A stretch of 64,000 nucleotides of DNA from Stieleria magnilauensis (GTDB taxonomy: Bacteria > Planctomycetota > Planctomycetia > Pirellulales > Pirellulaceae): positions 2,950,394 to 3,014,393 of the forward strand of contig CP036432.1 of NCBI GenBank assembly GCA_007753675.1. Reading direction: 5' to 3'. The translations under genes were made by a program, and so were the position numbers. Position 1 is the first letter of the stretch. Each line of letters begins with the position of its first letter. Below the pieces are notes generated by a model. The model searched no databases and was not told the DNA's origin. It was given only the letters and a program-made list of their open reading frames with translations. Shown here piece by piece: positions 8,628-17,468 of this stretch.

Positions 8628-9788
8628 GTGCCCAAACTTTCTCTCCGATCACCGATCACTGTTGTCGTCACGCTGGAAGGGCTGGCGACTTCGCCGCTGG
8701 GCTGCTACGGATGCTCATGGAACCAGACGCCGGCGATCGATGCGTTGGCGGCGACTGGCGTGGTCTGGGACCGTTGGAGCTCGCCCGTCGACCGGCCCGG
8801 AAGCCTGATCACGCAGTGGCTGGACGATTCACGCCAATGGATCGCTCGCCAGGCAGACCACGGCGCGACGGTCTTTTTGACCGACGATCCGAAGCTGACG
8901 ATTCCGGAAGATCAATTCGGCTTCAGCCAGGCAATCGCCTTACAACCGACGCTGAAACGCCTCCCCGCCGAAACGGTCGAAGCCACCGTTCTGGCGCAAG
9001 CCTTTGCGGCGAGCATCCAAGCCATCACGCCTGAGACGCGATTGATTTGGATCCACAGCGGCATGCTTCGCGACCACTGGGACGCGCCCGTCACGCACGA
9101 CGATGACGAGGAAGAAAGCCAAGAACCGGTCGAGGACGAAACGCAAGACCACGCCGGCGCTGCGCCCGAACCGTTCTTCTTGCCCCCCACCACCGATCCG
9201 CCCGCGCAAAAACTCTCCAAGAACGACGATCCCGATTTGCTGTTCACGTGGATGCAGCGTTACGCGGCCCAGGTTCGGTTGCTGGACGAAATGATCGACT
9301 TGCTCGGTGAATCCGTGCGCCGACGACGCCCCCGAATCGTCTTGGCCGGGACCAGCGGGTTTTCGCTCGGAGAAAACGGCTGGCTGGGTCACCATGTGGG
9401 ACCGCTGCGCAGCCAAGACGTTCGGTTGCCGATGCTGGTTTCCTGCGGCGGCCCACTGCGTGTTCCGTCCTTGCAATCCGCCGCGGCGTTGCCCGAGTTG
9501 TTGGAACGACTCCTGCATGACAAACCCTTGATCACTCCGGCCGAATGGTGCCGCAGCGACGATGCCCGGTCGCTGTCGGTCCGAACCGATTCGGACCGCG
9601 CCGTCCAAGCCGTGACGACACCGAATTGGTTTTACGTTCACGATGCCGACACCGTCGCCGGCGGCAAAGAACGCTTGTTTGTCAAACCCGATGACGTCAA
9701 CGATGTCAATGACATCGCTCGCTTGCGACGCGAAGTGCTGAATCAATTTGCCGACGCCGCCGATTCCGACGGAACGGAATCGAGCTGA
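8628..9788 (+). CDS. sulfatase-like (alkaline phosphatase superfamily) protein, degenerate
   Basis: 386 residues from a GTG at 8628. The start resembles sulfatases (VVTLEGLATSPLGCYG near 13-28, where active enzymes have a metal-binding D-G-L-R...G-C-Y-G), followed by TPAIDALAATGVVWDRW. Near the C-terminus GTSGFSLGENGWLGH takes the place of the usual S-D-H-G-...-G-E-H metal-binding loop. The catalytic Cys/Ser-x-Pro-x-Arg motif and several metal-binding Asp/His residues are not visible. A very acidic insert (DDDEEESQEPVEDE) sits in the middle. No signal peptide is apparent. It is probably non-catalytic and may be linked to the downstream TIGR03032 gene, 26 bp away. Fold assignment is by motif reading only. 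Confidence 0.6.
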   Translation: MPKLSLRSPITVVVTLEGLATSPLGCYGCSWNQTPAIDALAATGVVWDRWSSPVDRPGSLITQWLDDSRQWIARQADHGATVFLTDDPKLTIPEDQFGFSQAIALQPTLKRLPAETVEATVLAQAFAASIQAITPETRLIWIHSGMLRDHWDAPVTHDDDEEESQEPVEDETQDHAGAAPEPFFLPPTTDPPAQKLSKNDDPDLLFTWMQRYAAQVRLLDEMIDLLGESVRRRRPRIVLAGTSGFSLGENGWLGHHVGPLRSQDVRLPMLVSCGGPLRVPSLQSAAALPELLERLLHDKPLITPAEWCRSDDARSLSVRTDSDRAVQAVTTPNWFYVHDADTVAGGKERLFVKPDDVNDVNDIARLRREVLNQFADAADSDGTESS

Positions 9789-9814
9789 ATGGACGGCATT
9801 CACCAGAGGTGACC

Positions 9815-10876
9815 ATGTTAAACATCCTCGGATCCCGCAACTTGACCACGTGGTTGACCCAGCACCACATCAGTCTGGCGATCTCGACCTATCAGGCGGG
9901 GAAACTGTTGTTGGTCGGAACCAAACCTGACGGCGGTCTGGCCATCTTTGAACGTACCTTCAACCGATGCATGGGGCTTTGGGGAGACGCACAGACGATC
10001 TGGATGAGCACCCGGTATCAATTGTGGCGTTTGGAAAACATGCTGACAGGGCAACCGCCCGGCGGCGAGTTCGACCGACTGTTCGTGCCCCAGGTCGGAT
10101 ACACGACCGGCGATATCGACATTCACGATGTCGCAGTCGATGGCGACGGAAATCCGATCTTCATCAGCACGCTGTTCAACTGCATCGCAACGATCAGCCA
10201 ACGACGCAGTTTCACTCCGCTCTGGCGGCCGAACTTCATATCAAAGCTCGCTGCGGAAGATCGCTGTCACCTCAACGGGATGGCGATGCAAGACGGACGG
10301 CCCCGCTATGTCACCGCCTGCAGCCGGTCGGATGTGATCGATGGCTGGCGCGACCGACGCCACCACGGTGGAGTCGTGATCGATGTTCGATCCGACCAGA
10401 TCATCGCTGATGGCTTGTCGATGCCTCACTCACCCCGGCTGTATCAGAACCGATTGTGGCTGCTCGACTCGGGCAATGGCTTCCTGGGCTTTGTCGATGG
10501 CAAAACGGGAACGTTTGAACGCGTCGCGTTCTGCCCCGGATACGCACGCGGGCTCGCCCTGATCGGCGACTATGCCGTCGTCGGGTTGTCCAAGCCGAGA
10601 GACGATGAGCAATCGTTCCGAGGGCTGAATCTCGATCGAGCACTGGCCTCACGTGACGCGGCACCACGCTGCGGCGTTCAAGTGATTGACTTGCGCAGCG
10701 GCAACGTGGTGCATTGGATCCGGATGGAGGGCGACGTGATCGGCGAACTTTATGACGTGGTCGTCTTGCCCGATACGCGGCGGCCGAAGGCGTTGGGTTT
10801 CAAAACCGATGAGATTCAGCGGAATGTGTGGTTCGACGAGGGCGATGGGGTGCAGAGTTGGTCGGCCGGCGAATAA
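9815..10876 (+). CDS. TIGR03032 family protein
   Basis: 353 residues from the ATG at 9815, which has AGAGG five bases upstream. An in-frame GTG at 9809 overlaps that ribosome site and is less likely. Sequences such as ISTYQAGKLLLVG, FNRCMGLWGD, LHNGMA-like CHLNGMAMQDG, MPHSPRLYQNRLWLLDSGNG and FCPGYARGLALIGDYAVVGLS are characteristic of TIGR03032, a beta-propeller-like family with no assigned reaction. It follows the sulfatase-like gene by 26 bp and is probably in its operon. Homologues are often near sulfated-polysaccharide or tetratricopeptide genes, but nothing else here supports a role. Confidence 0.85.
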   Translation: MLNILGSRNLTTWLTQHHISLAISTYQAGKLLLVGTKPDGGLAIFERTFNRCMGLWGDAQTIWMSTRYQLWRLENMLTGQPPGGEFDRLFVPQVGYTTGDIDIHDVAVDGDGNPIFISTLFNCIATISQRRSFTPLWRPNFISKLAAEDRCHLNGMAMQDGRPRYVTACSRSDVIDGWRDRRHHGGVVIDVRSDQIIADGLSMPHSPRLYQNRLWLLDSGNGFLGFVDGKTGTFERVAFCPGYARGLALIGDYAVVGLSKPRDDEQSFRGLNLDRALASRDAAPRCGVQVIDLRSGNVVHWIRMEGDVIGELYDVVVLPDTRRPKALGFKTDEIQRNVWFDEGDGVQSWSAGE

Positions 10877-11073
10877 GGGGGGAATGTGGGGAGGCAGAAT
10901 GATGGAAGGCAGAAAAGCATGGCAGGGGGGGGGCAGGCCATGCTCAATAGCGGGGCACGGATTGTGGGGTAAGGGCTTGATGGGCGATCGAGCGTGACGC
11001 GCGGCGAGCGAGTAGAATGTGCGGCTCCCACAAGTGCGATGACTCCCCCCTTCGGTCCCTCCTCTGCAGCTCG
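10877..11073. repeat. GGCAGAATGAT-type intergenic repeat
   Basis: G-rich spacer with GGCAGAATGAT at 10893-10903 and a second degenerate copy (AAGGCAGAA) just after, followed by a run of eight G residues near 10924. The same motif recurs in the spacer at 16616-16641. Confidence 0.5.
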
Positions 11074-14000
11074 ATGAAACAAACGATTCTGAGGTCGTGC
11101 AAGCGACGGCGAACAAGAACAGCGGACCGACGGGCAAGCGGTCGAATTCGCGGCGAACACTTGGAACAACGCATTCTGCTGGCCTCCGATCTCAATTTCC
11201 CTCCCTCGCCGCCGCCGCCCGGTGCGACCTTCGTCGAGCATGCGGTCATCGGGGACACGGTGGACGGGCCGCGGGGCGTTGCCAGCGGAGATATCGATGG
11301 CGACGGCGACAACGACATCGTGGTCGCGTCGTATCGAGACGATTCGATTCGCTGGTTCGACAACCAGGGCGGCGGTGTCTTTGCCGAAAAAACGATTTCC
11401 ACGCTCGCCAACGGGGCACAAAGTGTGGCGATCGCGGATCTCGACGGTGATGGCGACACCGACGTGTTGAGCGCGTCGAAGTACGACCACAGGATTCGCT
11501 GGTACGAAAACGACGGCAATGAGCAATTCACCGAGCACGTGATCAGTTCCGTCGAAACCAACGCCAGCAGTGTCGCGGTGGCCGATGTCGATGGTGACGG
11601 TGATCTGGATGTGCTCAGCGCCGCCTTTTTCTCCGACACGATCGCCTGGTTCGAAAACGACGGAAACGAATCCTTCAGTCGCCGCGTGATCAGCTCCAGC
11701 GCCGATGGTGCCTACGATGTGACCACGGCCGATGTGGACGGCGATGGCGATCTCGATGTACTGAGCGCCTCGGGCAATGACGACACGATCGCGTGGTATG
11801 AAAACGACGGCAACGAGACGTTCACCGAGCACGCCATCAGCGTGACGGCGGACAAGGCGATCGCCGTGACCGCGTTCGACGCCGACGGCGATGGCGACGT
11901 CGATGTGGTCAGCGCGTCGTTTAGCGACGACACGATCGCCTGGTATGAAAACGACGGCAGCGAGAATTTCAGCGAACGCATTTTGACGACGTCCGCCGAC
12001 CGAGCCTATGACGTCGCGACCGCGGATCTCGATGCCGACGGCGACATGGATATCTTGGCCTCGTCCCAAAACGATCAGATTCGCGTGTTCCTGGGCGATG
12101 GCGCCGGTGGCTTCACCGAGTACGTGATCAGCGATGATTCAGCCAACGGCGCCGACAGCCTGGCGATCGACGATTTCAACGGTGACGGCAAGCTGGATTT
12201 CGCCATCGGCGCACAGTACGGCGACAACGTGCTGTGGTTCGAAAACGGCTCGCCCGACTACGGCGACGCCCCCGCACCCTACCCCACACTGGCGGCATCC
12301 GGTGGAGCTTCACACCTCGCGGTTGGCCATTGGCTGGGGACAGCACGTGACGGCGAAGTCGACGGATTGCCGTCCGCCTTGGCCGATGGCGACGGAGCCG
12401 ACGACGACGGCGTGACGTTTGGTCCGCTGCATGTCCGAGCCTTCGACGCCGAAGTCACCGTCAACGTACAAAGCAACTCCAACCAACCCAGTTGGGTCTT
12501 TCTGGATGCCTGGATCGACTTCAACCAGGACGGCGACTGGGACGACCCCAACGAACAAATCTTCGACTCCGCCGATGTTCGCATCTTCGACTACGTGCTG
12601 ACCTTCCCGATCCCACGCGACGCACTCGTCGGCACCACCTATGCACGTTTCCGCCTCAGCAGCGTCGGCGGGCTGGCCCCGACCGGTGAAGCCCCCGATG
12701 GCGAGGTGGAAGACTATCAGGTGACGATCCAACCGCCGGCACCCATGTCACCGATGTTCGTCGGCAGCGACATCAGTTCGCCGGGCGCGTTGGGGGTTTC
12801 GGCGATCAAGTCGGTGGACCTGGATGGCGATGGAGACCAGGATGTGCTCAGCGCGTCGGCTGGTTCCAATCGGTTCGAGTGGTTTGAAAACGTCGGGAAC
12901 GAAAACTTTGTTCGTCGTCTGATCAGTGACCAGGGTGACGATCCTGAGGAAATCGAAGTCGAGGACTTCGACAACGACGGAGACTTGGATGTCATCGCCG
13001 TTTCCTATTTCGGCCAAAACATTGTGTGGTACGAGAACGACGGCGACGAAAACTTCACGCCCCACATCGTGTCGCCCGACGATCGCGGCGTACTCAGCAT
13101 CGCGATCGGTGATGTCGACGGAGACGGTGATCGCGATTTTTTGAGTGCCGGATTTAGCTACGAGATCTTGTGGTACGAAAACACGGGAGCCGAACCCTAC
13201 ACCGTCCATGTAATCGACCCTTCGGCGGGCGCGGCAAAGAGCATTGCGGTCAGCGACGTCGATGGCGATGGAGACCTGGATGTCTTCACCGCCCACACCC
13301 TCGATGATTCGATCAACTGGTATGAAAACAACGGATCCGGGGCGTTCACCAAACACGTGATCAGCACCAATGCCAATGGCGCGTTGGGGGTTGCGGTCGC
13401 GGACGTGGATTCCGACGGCGACATCGATGTGCTGAGCGCGTCTCAGTCGGACGACAAGATCGCCTGGTACGAAAATGACGGCAGCGAAAATTTTACCGAG
13501 CACGCGATCACGACGACGCTCGACTATCCGACCGCGATCTCGGTCGCGGATCTTGACCAAGACGGTGATCTGGATGTTCTCGCCACGTCGTATGGAGACG
13601 ATCTGATCGTCTGGTACGAAAACGACGGTGACGAAAACTTCACCGAAGCCGTGATCGACGCCAACGCGGACGGTGCGATCGACGTCACCGTCGCGGATGT
13701 CGACGGCGATGGTGATTTGGATGTGCTCGGCGCGTCCAGCGGAAACGACCAGATCGCCTGGTACGAAAACGACGGCAACGAATCCTTCGTCGAAAACGAA
13801 ATCGTCTCCTCGCCCTACTTGCCGTATGACGTCGCACTGGCCGATATCGACGGGGATGGCGATGTCGACGTGCTGGGCGCGACCCTCAATGATGACAAAA
13901 TCACCTGGTATGAGAACGACGGCTCGCAGGCGTTTTTGCCGCGCATCATCACCACGTCTGCTGACGGAGCCACCAGCGTCGAAACCGCGGACATCGACGG

Positions 14001-16560
14001 CGACGGTGACTTGGACATCATCAGCGGTTCGTACTTCGATAACAAAGTCGCCTGGTACCGCAACGACGGCGGCGGCGCGTTCGTCGAACAGTTCGTTTCG
14101 AACGCCGCGGTCGGCGTCAACGATGTCCACGTCGCGGATGTCGACGGCGACGGCGATCCGGATCTGCTCTCGGCCAGTGGCTATGACGACAAACTGGCTT
14201 GGTATGACAACGACGGAAGCGGAAACTTTACCGCCAAAACGATCACGACGAATGCCAAGTTGGCCTACAGCGTTGCAACCGGCGACATCGACGGCGACGG
14301 TGACTTGGATGTGATCAGCGCCTCGTACAACGATAACAAGATCGCCTGGTACCAAAACGACGGCAGCCAGAACTTCGTCGAGAAAGTCATCACGACCACC
14401 GCGTACGGTGCGTCGTCCGTCCGAACGGCCGACATCGACGGTGACGGTGATCTGGACCTCGCCGTCGGCGCCTTCACCGACGACATTGTCTGGTATGAAA
14501 ACGACGGGGCAGGCAATTTCACCGAGCGTCTGGTCCCGATGGAAGACTCCTACGCGTTTGACGTCACGCCGGGAGACATCGACCTGGATGGTGATGTCGA
14601 CTTGCTGGTTGCCTCGCGAGACGAGTACGTGTTGTACGTCTTCTTGAACGACGGCAACGAAAAATTCCGGCAGCGTCCGATCGACTACTTCGTCGATGGA
14701 CCGAGGCGGATTGAATTAGGGGACTTGGATCGGGACGGTGACCTCGACGTCGTCGGCGTTTCGAGTTTTGATTATCGATTCGTCTGGCTGGAAACGGTGC
14801 TCGCGGATCTCGGCGATGCCCCCGATTCCTACTCGACATTGCTCGTCAGCGACGGCGCAACGCACCTGGCGGTCGGTCCCCAACTAGGCGCCACGCGAGA
14901 CAGCGAAACCGATGCGATTCCGTCGCCGGACGCCGACGGTGACGGTAGCGACGAAGACGGCGTGATGTTCGGGACCCTCAAGCTTGGGCAAACCACCGCA
15001 GGCGTGAACATCGACCTGCAAGGCGGCGAAACGGCCAAGGTCGATGCCTGGATCGATTTTAATGCTAACGGAACGTGGGACGCCGGCGAACAGATCCTTG
15101 ACAGCGTGACCGTGGTCGCGGGACTTCAAACGCTCAACTACGCCGTGCCGACCACGATGACGCTCGGGCAAACGTACGCGCGGGTGCGACTGAGCACGGC
15201 GGGTGACTTGGAACCGAATGGACTGGCTGACGACGGAGAAGTGGAAGATTACGTGATCACGATCCGCGAGGACGTCACGTACAGTCTGCCCGCGACCTCC
15301 ACCGACGTCACCGTCCGGCAAAACGGATCGAACGTCGAACTGATCGACAACGGCAATGGCGGTGCGGTCCTGCTCTCTAAACCCGTGTTGACGACGCAAT
15401 CGCTGCGGATCGCCGGCACCTCCGCCGCCGACACCTTCAACGTCGACTTTACCAGCGGTGGCTACTTTGCCTTTCCCGACGGCATCGTGATCGATGGCGC
15501 CGACGATTCCGATTCGGTGGTCGTTCAAGGCACGGGATCCTCCACGGCGTCGATTCGATCGTCCGATGGCACCCTGGCCGGGGCAACCGTCGAAGTGACC
15601 CACGACGGATTGGTCACCGCAGTTCAACTCACCTCGGTCGGCCCGGTCAGCGTGCTGGCGATGCAATCGATCCAGATTCAAGGCGACTTGGACCTGGGTG
15701 GGGAAACATTGAGCTTGGCCGCGACCGACCCGATCGTGCTGGGCACGATGACTGAATCGGCCGGGGGACAGATCAATTCCGCCGGACCGATCTCCGTCGG
15801 CGGCGCAGTGAAATTCCGAGCCCCTGACGGCGTGACTCCCGTCGTCGGCAATTCGTTCGTGCTGATGAGTGGTTCGGCGATCACCGGAACCTTCACAAGC
15901 GGTGACTTTCCCACCCCGCCCCTGGGCAGCGACTGGGACCTGTCGGTCGGTCCGACCGAGGTGCGTTTGACATTGGTCGATCTGGGACAGGTCGGCCCGC
16001 TGGCGATCGGCGACGGATCCGCCAGCCCCCAACACTCTCGCATCACAAAGATTGATGTCGCATTTGACGGCTTGGTCGACATCGATCCCGGTGCGTTCGA
16101 AGTCCGTAAACGCGATCCCGAGGGCGGTGTGGTGGCGACATCGTTTGTCGTCAACACCGACCCGCAAGGCAATTCGGTGGCGACGTTGACATTCAGTGGC
16201 GCGCTGACCCGTGGACTGGATGCGGCGTTGGTCGACGGCAACTACCAGTTGACCATTGATCCATCGAAGGTGCGTCGCGCGGGAACGTCAGTGACGCTTG
16301 ACGGAAACAACGACGGTCTGCAAGGCGGTGATTACAGCTACGGCACGTCGGCCGCGGATGATTTCTTCGCGCTCTACGGAGACAGCGACGGTGACCGCGA
16401 CGTGGACGGCCAGGACTACGGACGCTTCGGATTGACGTTCCTAAAATCCAGCGGCGATCCCGGATTCAATCCCGCCATGGATAGCGACGGAGACGGTGAC
16501 GTGGACGGCCAAGACTACGGCCGATTCGGTCAGCGGTTTCTGAAAACGCTGCCGTTCTGA
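11074..16560 (+). CDS. giant secreted FG-GAP/VCBS-repeat protein with GEVED and dockerin-like modules
   Basis: About 1828 residues from the ATG at 11074 (ATG 11017 is in frame but adds a tail without signal character). The basic N-terminus leads to HLEQRILLA, matching the LEPR-XLL motif found on many planctomycete surface proteins. I count about 21 FG-GAP/VCBS-type units of roughly 45 residues (pattern DVDGDGDLDVLSAS...IAWYENDG), seven before and fourteen after a GEVED-type module (about 12250-12730). A second GEVED-type module lies at about 14805-15260. A C-terminal region follows, ending in two EF-hand-like dockerin repeats (DSDGDRDVDGQDYGRFG and DSDGDGDVDGQDYGRFG). The many Asp-rich loops should bind calcium. 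It is probably an adhesin or surface-layer component. No membrane anchor is seen. Confidence 0.9.
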   Translation: MKQTILRSCKRRRTRTADRRASGRIRGEHLEQRILLASDLNFPPSPPPPGATFVEHAVIGDTVDGPRGVASGDIDGDGDNDIVVASYRDDSIRWFDNQGGGVFAEKTISTLANGAQSVAIADLDGDGDTDVLSASKYDHRIRWYENDGNEQFTEHVISSVETNASSVAVADVDGDGDLDVLSAAFFSDTIAWFENDGNESFSRRVISSSADGAYDVTTADVDGDGDLDVLSASGNDDTIAWYENDGNETFTEHAISVTADKAIAVTAFDADGDGDVDVVSASFSDDTIAWYENDGSENFSERILTTSADRAYDVATADLDADGDMDILASSQNDQIRVFLGDGAGGFTEYVISDDSANGADSLAIDDFNGDGKLDFAIGAQYGDNVLWFENGSPDYGDAPAPYPTLAASGGASHLAVGHWLGTARDGEVDGLPSALADGDGADDDGVTFGPLHVRAFDAEVTVNVQSNSNQPSWVFLDAWIDFNQDGDWDDPNEQIFDSADVRIFDYVLTFPIPRDALVGTTYARFRLSSVGGLAPTGEAPDGEVEDYQVTIQPPAPMSPMFVGSDISSPGALGVSAIKSVDLDGDGDQDVLSASAGSNRFEWFENVGNENFVRRLISDQGDDPEEIEVEDFDNDGDLDVIAVSYFGQNIVWYENDGDENFTPHIVSPDDRGVLSIAIGDVDGDGDRDFLSAGFSYEILWYENTGAEPYTVHVIDPSAGAAKSIAVSDVDGDGDLDVFTAHTLDDSINWYENNGSGAFTKHVISTNANGALGVAVADVDSDGDIDVLSASQSDDKIAWYENDGSENFTEHAITTTLDYPTAISVADLDQDGDLDVLATSYGDDLIVWYENDGDENFTEAVIDANADGAIDVTVADVDGDGDLDVLGASSGNDQIAWYENDGNESFVENEIVSSPYLPYDVALADIDGDGDVDVLGATLNDDKITWYENDGSQAFLPRIITTSADGATSVETADIDGDGDLDIISGSYFDNKVAWYRNDGGGAFVEQFVSNAAVGVNDVHVADVDGDGDPDLLSASGYDDKLAWYDNDGSGNFTAKTITTNAKLAYSVATGDIDGDGDLDVISASYNDNKIAWYQNDGSQNFVEKVITTTAYGASSVRTADIDGDGDLDLAVGAFTDDIVWYENDGAGNFTERLVPMEDSYAFDVTPGDIDLDGDVDLLVASRDEYVLYVFLNDGNEKFRQRPIDYFVDGPRRIELGDLDRDGDLDVVGVSSFDYRFVWLETVLADLGDAPDSYSTLLVSDGATHLAVGPQLGATRDSETDAIPSPDADGDGSDEDGVMFGTLKLGQTTAGVNIDLQGGETAKVDAWIDFNANGTWDAGEQILDSVTVVAGLQTLNYAVPTTMTLGQTYARVRLSTAGDLEPNGLADDGEVEDYVITIREDVTYSLPATSTDVTVRQNGSNVELIDNGNGGAVLLSKPVLTTQSLRIAGTSAADTFNVDFTSGGYFAFPDGIVIDGADDSDSVVVQGTGSSTASIRSSDGTLAGATVEVTHDGLVTAVQLTSVGPVSVLAMQSIQIQGDLDLGGETLSLAATDPIVLGTMTESAGGQINSAGPISVGGAVKFRAPDGVTPVVGNSFVLMSGSAITGTFTSGDFPTPPLGSDWDLSVGPTEVRLTLVDLGQVGPLAIGDGSASPQHSRITKIDVAFDGLVDIDPGAFEVRKRDPEGGVVATSFVVNTDPQGNSVATLTFSGALTRGLDAALVDGNYQLTIDPSKVRRAGTSVTLDGNNDGLQGGDYSYGTSAADDFFALYGDSDGDRDVDGQDYGRFGLTFLKSSGDPGFNPAMDSDGDGDVDGQDYGRFGQRFLKTLPF

Positions 16561-16677
16561 TCGCCGGTCTGGCTGGATCGTTCTGGCAAACGCGTGGGGA
16601 GGTGTGTGGAAAGGAGGCAGAATGATATGGGGCAGAATGATGTGGTGGGGAGGAAGTTGGTGGGGAGAAAACGCGGG
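16561..16677. repeat. GGCAGAATGAT-type intergenic repeat
   Basis: Two copies of GGCAGAATGAT at 16616-16626 and 16631-16641 within a G-rich stretch. It separates two convergent genes. The same motif is found at 10893-10903. Confidence 0.55.
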
Positions 16678-17115
16678 TCAGGGAGCCAGCTGTCCGGGCG
16701 CCGTCTCAGCTGCTTCGTCCACCGGAACCAGTCGGACTTTGATTTGGGTGTGCGGGCCGCCGCGCCAAATGCGTTGCGTCACGGCGGGGCGGTAACCGTC
16801 GGCAGTCACTCGAAAACGCATCACGGAGAATCCGCTGGTCCGCGGCCAACGCAAGCGTCCGGCTGTCATTTCCCGTTTCAAATTGTCACGCCATCGCACC
16901 GTCGACCTGCCCGTCTCGTCCGTCGACAAGGAGCCCGGGGTGACGGTGAAATCGGAGATCGGTTGGGAGCTGACCGAGTCGACGACGACACCGTCAATCA
17001 GCCACATCGAACGAGTCGCCGCATCGACCGATTCCACGGGGGGAAGCTCCTCGGCAGTGACTCCGACCGCCCCGAGTGTGCTTAATACAGCGAGCAGCAG
17101 GCATCGAGCCCACAG
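16678..17115 (-). CDS. small secreted protein with carboxypeptidase-regulatory-like domain, start uncertain
   Basis: A signal peptide (LWARCLLLAVLSTLGAVGVTAEE) followed by about 115 residues with a transthyretin/carboxypeptidase-regulatory-like pattern (SMWLIDGVVVDSVSSQPISDFTV, then FRVTADGYRPAV). No ATG, GTG or TTG lies just before the signal peptide. The only nearby candidate is a CTG at 17115, and the frame stays open upstream to 17454 through an intergenic repeat (17145-17219). The repeat has probably landed at or near the original start, so the gene may use a repeat-supplied start or be a 5'-damaged remnant. Function unknown. Confidence 0.5.
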   Translation of the reverse strand: MWARCLLLAVLSTLGAVGVTAEELPPVESVDAATRSMWLIDGVVVDSVSSQPISDFTVTPGSLSTDETGRSTVRWRDNLKREMTAGRLRWPRTSGFSVMRFRVTADGYRPAVTQRIWRGGPHTQIKVRLVPVDEAAETAPGQLAP

Positions 17116-17144
17116 CCCCGACGGGTAACGCGGTGAAGCACTTT

Positions 17145-17219
17145 TTAGCGGTAGGGCGCAAGCCCTCCGGTGTTTGGGGAACGATGAGGGACCGGAGGGC
17201 TTGCGACCTGCCGCTAACA
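17145..17219. repeat. palindromic intergenic repeat (CGGAGGGCTTGCG family)
   Basis: Inverted repeat: a left arm TTAGCGGTAGGGCGCAAGC continuing to CCTCCGGT, an interior of about 18 bases, then a right arm GACCGGAGGGCTTGCG continuing to TGCCGCTAA. Related palindromes occur at 7780-7945 and 37151-37228, so this is a dispersed family. It lies inside the open frame upstream of the secreted-protein gene at 16678-17115. Confidence 0.75.
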
Positions 17220-17468
17220 CCTCGCAAAACGCCGGGCATAAATGCTTCACAGCGTTGCCCGACGGGGTTCGCGTGCCTTGAGCACCGGCCACCGACCGAC
17301 GCAAAAACGTTCGACTTTGACGCGTGTTCATTCGGGAAACTTCGACCGTTTCGATGCGTTGGATTCGTCGTCGGAAGCGTCGGATCTTGCGAGTCGGATA
17401 GGCTTCCAGGGTCGTCAATCCATTGTCGACAAGCTGGCAGCCTCTCCCACTCATGTTCCGTCGGTAGC

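Noticed and set aside
8119-8652. Open frame of 177 codons on the minus strand
   Set aside because: Falls in the repeat region and its translation follows the hairpins; no support as a gene.
12748-14355. Open frame of 535 codons on the minus strand
   Set aside because: Antisense of the FG-GAP repeats; its own repetitive sequence only mirrors them. The same applies to minus-strand frames at 10816-12069 and 14884-16167.
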